Shown here: positions 58,452-64,000 of the stretch, in pieces
Position numbering within the stretch: the stretch's first letter is position 1
Layout: the number at the start of each line of letters is the position of its first letter
Assembly (NCBI GenBank): GCA_964424355.1
Contig: CAYRIO010000001.1
Coordinates: 1 to 64,000 of the forward strand
Length of the DNA: 64,000 nt
Direction of reading: 5' to 3'
Source of the DNA: CAZEHS01 sp964424355
GTDB lineage: Bacteria; Bacillota; Clostridia; Peptostreptococcales; Acidaminobacteraceae
Translations under genes and position numbers: made by a program
Notes under the pieces: model-generated
Told to the model about the DNA's origin: nothing
Seen by the model: only the letters and a program-made list of their open reading frames with translations
The model's database searches: none

Positions 58452-59771
58452 TCATTCACGCTCTGCGCGGTTCTTCAACTGCTGCAGGCGTTTTCTTTTT
58501 TGGATGCGTTTCCAGGTGGCCACGCTGCGCCAGACCAAAAACAGAAGGATGCCAATGCCAAGCCCCATGAAAAGGTAGCCAATGACAACCCGCGACGATT
58601 TTAAAGCTTTTGAAAGGGTGCTGGTCAAGGCGGGTGCATCCATGGCGGAGGCGGCCTTTACCGGAACAGAATAAGACTGTTGGTTGGGCAGGGTATAAAC
58701 CGCTGTCCCGACAATCTGCCCCGCCTGGATTGGCAGTGCCAACTGGGCGTTCGGGGTCAATTTCGGCGTGATTTTACCAACCGCGGAACCGGCAGGCAGG
58801 GTGATTACGAGATCTCGGCTTGAAAGAACAGGCAGGTGCAGCGCTTTTTCAGAAAAAACAACGTCCCCCAGGGGGGCTTCTTTTTTTGTCAGGGTGAAGT
58901 TCCTGAAAGCATCCAGACCATATTGGAGCATGACCCGCGCGTCCTTATACACATCTTTTCCTTCGGATTTTAGAGTTACCGCAACGAGACGGCGGCCGTC
59001 CCGCGAGGCCGAGGCCACCAGGCATTGGCGGGCAACGTTGGTATAGCCGGTTTTAATGCCATCAATCAGATCCCACTTGATATCCACTGTTTGATTATTG
59101 ATGACAATTCGATTTCGCCAGCCGGTGCCGAAAAGGAGGCGGTTGCCATTATGCAAATGCCGGATTTCTGGCTGTTTATTGGTAGGCGGCAGGTCATAGG
59201 CCACCGTGCTGACGATTTTGCGGAAGGTGGGGTTTTCCATGGCCTTGCAGGCAATCAGGGCCAAGTCTCTGGCAGAGGTTACGTGGTTCGGGTCTGGGAG
59301 GCCGTTGGGATTGACAAAATTGCTGTTGGTGGCTCCCAGTGCCTTGGCCCGTTGATTCATGACCTGGCTGAAAGCCTCAACCGTACCGGAATGATGCTTT
59401 GCCAGTGCCACTGCGGCATCGTTGGCGGAAGGGAGCAGCATGGCATACAGCAGCTGTTCCACAGTGACCTGTTCCCCTTCCAGAAGATAGATACGGCTTC
59501 CGTCGGTAAAGGGAGTCTTGGCATCAATGGTAACGACATCCGTCAGAGGGGTGTCTTCGAGGATGATCAGGGCAGTAAGGACCTTGGTGGTGCTTGCGGG
59601 GAAAAGCGGCTGGCTGCCGTTCTTTTCAAAGAGGACTTGGCCAGAGCTTTGATCCATCAGAACGGCACCGGTTCCGATGATAGCGTCTGGAGACAAACTG
59701 AATACGGTGTATGCCGGACCAAGGGTTACCAGCAGGATGAGAATCAGGGTCGTACGGAAGGTTATGCGCAT
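58452..59771 (-). CDS. D-alanyl-D-alanine carboxypeptidase (DacA/PBP5 family)
   Basis: A 439-residue class S11 peptidase trimming cell-wall peptides. A signal segment (TLILILLVTLGPAYTVFSL) is followed by S60-T-T-K63 (SxxK), SAN in LLPSANDAAVAL, and KTGYTN for the third motif. A PBP5 C-terminal domain follows and a single C-terminal membrane helix (VVIGYLFMGLGIGILLFLVW) with a basic tail anchors it. ATG 59771; the start has a GGAGACACC-type site. Divergent from the comEA-like gene. Confidence 0.9.
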   Translation of the reverse strand: MRITFRTTLILILLVTLGPAYTVFSLSPDAIIGTGAVLMDQSSGQVLFEKNGSQPLFPASTTKVLTALIILEDTPLTDVVTIDAKTPFTDGSRIYLLEGEQVTVEQLLYAMLLPSANDAAVALAKHHSGTVEAFSQVMNQRAKALGATNSNFVNPNGLPDPNHVTSARDLALIACKAMENPTFRKIVSTVAYDLPPTNKQPEIRHLHNGNRLLFGTGWRNRIVINNQTVDIKWDLIDGIKTGYTNVARQCLVASASRDGRRLVAVTLKSEGKDVYKDARVMLQYGLDAFRNFTLTKKEAPLGDVVFSEKALHLPVLSSRDLVITLPAGSAVGKITPKLTPNAQLALPIQAGQIVGTAVYTLPNQQSYSVPVKAASAMDAPALTSTLSKALKSSRVVIGYLFMGLGIGILLFLVWRSVATWKRIQKRKRLQQLKNRAERE

Positions 59772-59961
59772 AGGTGTCTCCAGGAATCAGATTCAGGCAG
59801 AGGTTTACCGGCCCATCAGTTATTATAACAGCAGAACTTACCAGATTAAACAGAAATGACAGCGTTAAAAGATATATAAAATACCATTATATTGCATATA
59901 TAGAATTTGATATATATAATAGTCTCAGATGGAATCGCAGGCGATTTTACAGGAGGCTGAC
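59772..59961. other. Divergent A/T-rich promoter region
   Basis: It separates the carboxypeptidase (minus) and ComEA-like (plus) genes. Runs such as TATATATAATAG (about 59911-59922) and TATTGCATATATAGAATT mark likely promoters on both strands; no exact pair was fixed. Confidence 0.4.
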
Positions 59962-60606
59962 ATGGCGTTCTTTGAGCGGAAATGGGTTCTGGGGTTGATT
60001 GTTTTGGTATTGATTGTGGGATTCAACGGTGTTTCGGCATGGATGGATTCGCGGGATGAAAAAGCTTTGACGCCAGCTCTGCCGGCGGCTGCCAAAAGTG
60101 AGCAGCCAGAGACGGCCAGCCTTTCTGCACCCGAAGAAAAGCCGGCGGCTGCCGTTACGGTCCATGTCTGCGGTGCGGTGGTGAAGCCGGGGGTGTTCAT
60201 TCTCCCTACGGGGAGTCGAATCACCGATGCCTTGGAAAAAGCGGGCGGGTTCACCCCGAAAGCCGATACCATCAGTGTGAATCTCGCAGAAATCATCACC
60301 GATGGTCAGCAGATTGTTATCTATGAGAAAGAGGCCGAAATCCAAGGTGCAGGTTCCACCGGAAGTTCTTCAGGCGCGTCAAAGGGGAAAACAACCGAAA
60401 AAGCCAGCACCGGTCTGCCTGTCAGCATCAACCACGGCTCCCTGGAGGGATTGATGCTGTTGGACGGCATCGGTGAAAAAACGGCACAGAAAATCATGGA
60501 TTATCGAAAGGCCCAGGGCGGATTTAAAAGCCTGGAGGAGCTCAAGAACGTTCCCGGCATCGGGGATAAAAAATTCGAACAGATTAAAAACGATGTGAAA
60601 CTCTGA
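59962..60606 (+). CDS. ComEA-like DNA-binding protein (SLBB-HhH)
   Basis: A 214-residue protein with an N-terminal membrane anchor (WVLGLIVLVLIVGFNGVSAW), a linker, an SLBB domain (VTVHVCGAVVKPGVFILP) and a C-terminal helix-hairpin-helix (SLEGLMLLDGIGEKTAQKIM, KNVPGIGDKKFEQI). Typical of ComEA, the surface DNA receptor in natural transformation. No comEC or comEB adjoins. ATG 59962 after AGGAGGCTGAC. Confidence 0.88.
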   Translation: MAFFERKWVLGLIVLVLIVGFNGVSAWMDSRDEKALTPALPAAAKSEQPETASLSAPEEKPAAAVTVHVCGAVVKPGVFILPTGSRITDALEKAGGFTPKADTISVNLAEIITDGQQIVIYEKEAEIQGAGSTGSSSGASKGKTTEKASTGLPVSINHGSLEGLMLLDGIGEKTAQKIMDYRKAQGGFKSLEELKNVPGIGDKKFEQIKNDVKL

Positions 60607-60654
60607 TGCACCAAGTCCATCCGGTATGTTAAACTGGGGGTTGGAGGTGATAAC

Positions 60655-61698
60655 ATGTCGCAATCAACTATAAAACTCACACATATGACACAGAGCGCGG
60701 GGTGAGCTGCTAAAATCGGGCCCGAGACCCTGGCGCTGGTTCTGCGCAATCTCCCTAAATTTTATGATCCCAATGTACTGGTGGGCTTGGAAACCTCCGA
60801 TGATGCGGCGGTTTATCAGCTCACCGAGGATCTGGCGGTAATCCAGACCCTGGATTTTTTCACGCCGGTGGTGGATGATCCCTACCGCTTCGGACAGGTG
60901 GCCGCCGCCAATTCACTCAGTGATGTCTATGCCATGGGCGGAAAACCCGTACTGGCCCTGAATATCGTCTGCTTTCCCAACTGCCTGGACCCGGAAATCC
61001 TGGGAGAAATCCTGCGGGGCGGGGCGGACAAGATCAAGGAAGCCGGAGCCGTGCTGCTGGGCGGTCACTCCGTTGAAGACAACGAGCCCAAGTATGGTCT
61101 TTCGGTCATGGGAACGGTCCATCCTGCGGAGGTTCTGGCCAACTGCGGCGCCAAGCCGGGGGATGTGCTGGTCCTGACGAAGCCACTGGGAACCGGCATC
61201 CTCAATACCGCCATGAAGGCGGAGCTGCTCAGCGATGAAGAAAGTGAAGCGGTGTACCTGTCCATGGCCACCCTGAACGCTTATGCCGCAGAGGTGATGA
61301 TTCCTCTGAGACCCCACGCCTGCACCGACATCACCGGGTTCGGCCTTCTGGGTCATGCTCTGGAAATGGCCCGGGGCAGCGAGGTGACCATTGTCCTGGA
61401 TTCCAGCACCCTGCCCATCCTGCCCGGCGCCCTGGCTTATGCGGATATGGGAATCATACCGGCAGGAGCCTATCGGAATGCGAAATTTGCGGAGGCCGAT
61501 GTGATGTGGCACCCCGATGTTCCCGTGAATCTACGGGATGTCATCGCCGATCCTCAAACCTCTGGGGGCCTGTTGATCGCTCTGCCGGAAGCCCGGCTGG
61601 AAGAATTGATGCAGGGGCTGGCCAAAGGGATGCAAACGGCCTATGCCGTGGTGGGGCGGGTTCATGAAAAACGGGAGGTCCTTCTGGAAATCCTGTAA
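60655..61698 (+). CDS. selD: Selenide, water dikinase SelD, selenoprotein (UGA read as Sec)
   Basis: A 347-residue SelD making selenophosphate from selenide and ATP. The frame from ATG 60655 (ribosome site GGAGGTGATAAC) contains one in-frame TGA, at 60703-60705 (codon 17), in the context SAG-U-AAKIGPETL, exactly where SelD has its catalytic Cys or Sec. Beyond it the protein is full-length: GLETSDDAAVYQL, DFFTPVVDDPYRFGQVAAAN, GGHSVEDNEPKYGLSVMG and TDITGFGLLGHALEM. A short hairpin GCGC-UGGUUCU-GCGC at 60733-60747 follows the UGA and could be a bacterial SECIS. Automatic calling would start it at 60781 and lose the active site. Confidence 0.93.
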
Positions 61699-61701
61699 AC
61701 A

Positions 61702-61729
61702 AAAAGCTGTCTCCCAGGAGGCAGCTTTT
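61702..61729 (+). terminator. Hairpin after selD
   Basis: AAAAGCTGTCTCC (61702-61714) pairs, with one G-T pair, with GGAGGCAGCTTTT (61717-61729). Probable partial terminator between selD and selA. Confidence 0.65.
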
Positions 61730-61761
61730 GCTATAGGCAGGTGCTGAGAATCCCTGTGCTA

Positions 61762-61770
61762 TGCTATAAT
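61762..61770 (+). promoter_or_regulatory. Extended -10 promoter of selA
   Basis: TGCTATAAT (61762-61770), an extended -10, lies 33 bases before the TTG start of selA. A clear -35 was not seen. Confidence 0.5.
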
Positions 61771-61802
61771 AGGTGTGAATCTGAGAACTGGGGGGAGCCC
61801 TT

Positions 61803-63206
61803 TTGAATAAGAATAAACTGTACAGCAGCATCCCGAAGGTGGATGAATTTCTGCTGAGAGACGATATTGCCGAGCTGCAGGACCGATATCCCCGATCTGC
61901 CGTGGTAGATGCCGTCCGTGAGGAACTGGATGCGCTCCGGGGCCGGATCAAAGTCCTGCTGCCGGAAAAAGTGAGCGACTTCACCATGGATTCCGTCCAA
62001 CTGGCCGAATCCATAGGCCGAAGGCTTGAAAACATGTTCGGAAGCCATCTGAAGCGGGTCATCAATGCCTCCGGAGTGGTGATCCACACCAACCTGGGCC
62101 GGTCCCTGGCGGCACCGTCCCTCCTCAGCCATCTGGCTGAAATTTCCGGCCGCTATTCCAATTTAGAGTACGATCTGGAAACCGGCAAACGGGGAACCCG
62201 ATACAGCCATGTGGAGGAGATCCTCTGCCGGCTCACCGGTTCCGAGGCGGCCCTGGTCGTCAACAACAATGCTGCCGCCGTGATGCTGGCCCTTTCAACC
62301 CTGGCAATGGGGAAGGAAGCGGTGATTTCCCGGGGGCAGCTGGTGGAAATCGGCGGCAGCTTCCGTATTCCCGCCGTCATGGAGGCCAGCGGTGCCTGCA
62401 TGGTGGAGGTGGGGACCACCAATAAGACACACCTGCGGGACTATCGGGAGGCCGTCACTGAAAAGACCGGGGTCCTCTTAAAAGTACATACCAGCAATTT
62501 CAGGGTCCTGGGTTTTGTCCAGGAAATCAGCATTGAAGAGCTGGTTCAGCTGGGCAATGAGCTGGAGATTCCGGTGATGGAAGATTTGGGCTCCGGCAGC
62601 CTGATCGACTATTCAAAGTACGGTCTCACCAAGGAACCCACCGTCGGTGAAAGCCTGCGGGCCGGGGCGGATGTGGTGACCTTCAGCGGTGACAAGATGC
62701 TGGGCGGGCCTCAGGCCGGCATCATTCTGGGCAAGAAACGGTTCATCGATGCCATGAAGAAGAACCAGCTGACCCGGGCCCTCCGGGTGGATAAGATGAC
62801 CCTGGCCCTGCTGGAATCCACGTTGAGGCTGTATCTGGATGAAGAGCGGGCCCTGGCGGAAATTCCGACCCTGAGAATGCTGACAGCCGGGAAGGCCGCC
62901 CTGGCTGAAAAGGCAGAAAAACTTCAGCACCTTTTAAACGAAAAACCTTTCTCAGGCTCCTCACAGCTGCTGGATGGGGACTCCGAGGTCGGGGGAGGCT
63001 CCATGCCCCTGGAAAAGTTGCCAACCAAGCTGCTGGCAGTAACACCCGCCGGAGTCTCGGCCAACGACTGTGTGAATCGCCTGCGCAGTCTGGATATTCC
63101 AATCATATGCAGGGTTCAGGAGGATCGGCTTCTGTTCGATCCCCGCACGCTATTTGACGATGAACTGGAACGGGTTGCGGAGAGTATCCGCGCCGTTCTG
63201 GGTTAA
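61803..63206 (+). CDS. selA: L-seryl-tRNA(Sec) selenium transferase SelA
   Basis: A 467-residue PLP enzyme converting Ser-tRNA(Sec) to Sec-tRNA(Sec). It has NASGVVIHTNLGRSLAAPSL, YSNLEYDLETGKRGTRYSH, TGSEAALVVNNNAAAVML and the PLP lysine in TFSGDKMLGGPQAGII. TTG start at 61803 after GGGGGGAGCCC. It is followed 8 bases later by selB, giving the order selD-selA-selB. Confidence 0.95.
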   Translation: MNKNKLYSSIPKVDEFLLRDDIAELQDRYPRSAVVDAVREELDALRGRIKVLLPEKVSDFTMDSVQLAESIGRRLENMFGSHLKRVINASGVVIHTNLGRSLAAPSLLSHLAEISGRYSNLEYDLETGKRGTRYSHVEEILCRLTGSEAALVVNNNAAAVMLALSTLAMGKEAVISRGQLVEIGGSFRIPAVMEASGACMVEVGTTNKTHLRDYREAVTEKTGVLLKVHTSNFRVLGFVQEISIEELVQLGNELEIPVMEDLGSGSLIDYSKYGLTKEPTVGESLRAGADVVTFSGDKMLGGPQAGIILGKKRFIDAMKKNQLTRALRVDKMTLALLESTLRLYLDEERALAEIPTLRMLTAGKAALAEKAEKLQHLLNEKPFSGSSQLLDGDSEVGGGSMPLEKLPTKLLAVTPAGVSANDCVNRLRSLDIPIICRVQEDRLLFDPRTLFDDELERVAESIRAVLG

Positions 63207-63214
63207 GGAGGCAC

Positions 63215-64000
63215 CGTGGGACATGTTGTCATAGGAACCGCCGGGCATATCGATCATGGGAAAACCACCCTGATCAAAGCCCTCACCGGTATTGAAACCG
63301 ATAGATTAAAAGAAGAAATCAAACGGGGCATCACCATTGATCTGGGCTTTGCCTGGTTCGACCTGCCTGGAGGCAGGCGGGCAGGGATCGTGGACGTACC
63401 CGGTCATGAACGGTTCATTAAAAATATGCTGGCCGGTGTCAGCGGCATCGATATTGTCCTCCTGATTGTAGCTGCGGACGAGGGGGTCATGCCTCAGACT
63501 CGGGAGCATCTGGATATCCTGTCCCTCCTGCATATCCAGAAGGGGATCGTGGTGGTGACCAAATCGGATCTGGTGGAGCCCGAATGGCTGGAACTGGTTC
63601 AAGAAGAACTCCGGGAGGCCCTGAAGGATACATTCCTGGCCGAGGCCCCCATCGTCCCGGTTTCCTCCGTTACCCGGGCTGGGCTGGATCAGCTGACCGA
63701 ATTGATTGACCATATGACTCAGGAAACCACAGAGCGCAATACGGCGGCACCTTTCCGGTTCCCCGTGGACCGGGTGTTCAGCGTCACCGGTTTTGGCACC
63801 GTGGTCACCGGCACCCTTACTGAAGGGGTGATCCGGGAGGGGCAGGACGCCATCCTCTATCCCCGGGGACAGGAAACCCGGATCCGAAAGATCCAGGTCC
63901 ATGGGGAGAACATGGATACGGCCTACGCAGGTCAACGGGTAGCCCTGAATCTGGCCAATCTGAAGAAGACCGATATCAACCGGGGGGATGTTCTGGCGGC
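63215..64000 (+). CDS. selB: Selenocysteine-specific elongation factor SelB (partial, 5' part)
   Basis: The first 262 codons of SelB, cut by the window end. The GTPase G1 is GTAGHIDHGKTTLIKALTG, followed by KRGITIDLGFAWFDLP (G2), VDVPGHERFI (G3), TKSDLVEPEW (G4) and domain II with VDRVFSVTGFGTVVTGTL. GTG start at 63215 after AAGGAGGCACC. It delivers Sec-tRNA to UGA codons with SECIS. selC is not in this window; it may lie beyond. Confidence 0.95.

Overview
The window looks like part of the chromosome of an anaerobic, spore-former-type Bacillota (class Clostridia). The evidence is the gene content: corrinoid methyl transfer with a RACO-type activator, a complete start of a selenocysteine system (selD with its own in-frame UGA, selA, selB), a molybdenum hydroxylase with its Fe-S partner, a fructoselysine operon, strong Shine-Dalgarno sites and frequent TTG/GTG starts. 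The genus cannot be named from this sequence alone.

Region 1 (1-7640) is accessory. It holds nine copies of a roughly 155-bp structured repeat that I read as integron attC sites (two are damaged), all in one direction. Short one-gene or gene-free cassettes lie between them in the order leader, ORF, attC. Compensatory base changes in the repeat stems and an unpaired extra C near the base support the attC reading. The cargo is small unknown proteins (one membrane protein is duplicated), a structured non-coding cassette present in at least three copies, a reverse-oriented HigB/HigA-like toxin-antitoxin pair, a truncated YefM-like antitoxin and an IS110-family element with a candidate bridge-RNA region. 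No integrase gene is visible; it could lie left of base 1 or be absent.

Region 2 (8056-16157) is a tight co-directional run: corrinoid protein, two UroD-fold methyltransferases, a RACO-like ferredoxin/ASKHA activator, a CobW-type GTPase, a 10-TM permease with a cysteine-rich loop, and two further UroD-fold methyltransferases. It looks like a B12-dependent methyl-transfer system of unknown substrate. A 19-bp hairpin ends it.

Region 3 (16444-34358) is mixed. It has two membrane proteins, an amidohydrolase, a fructoselysine-type operon (SIS deglycase, APC permease, GntR regulator, PfkB kinase, second GntR regulator), a GAF/HD-GYP protein overlapping an adenosine deaminase, small metabolic and RNA-modification genes (YjbR, DTW, QueH, YhcC-like radical SAM), a second adenosine deaminase, a second CobW-type GTPase and a lytic transglycosylase. 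A 134-bp MITE-like inverted repeat sits between two convergent genes.

Region 4 (34435-39296) has a 53-residue small protein, the potABCD polyamine uptake operon, a tRNA-Thr(CGU) and a small coiled-coil protein.

Region 5 (39747-57028) is a molybdenum hydroxylase island. A sigma-54 enhancer-binding protein is followed by a candidate -24/-12 promoter. Then come a MoeA-like protein, an aldehyde oxidoreductase of the Mop/xanthine dehydrogenase family, and a block resembling Desulfovibrio vulgaris DVU1551-DVU1558 (dicluster oxidoreductase, small redox protein, methyltransferase, C-GCAxxG-C-C protein, NTP transferase-HD, TrsS-like radical SAM, AMP-ligase-like protein). A phosphatase, a zinc-ribbon protein, an orphan ModA and an XdhC-family maturation protein complete it.

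Region 6 (57171-64000) carries a TSUP permease, a MutT-like Nudix hydrolase, a DacA-type carboxypeptidase, a ComEA-like protein, then selD (UGA at 60703-60705), selA and the first 262 codons of selB, which runs off the end.
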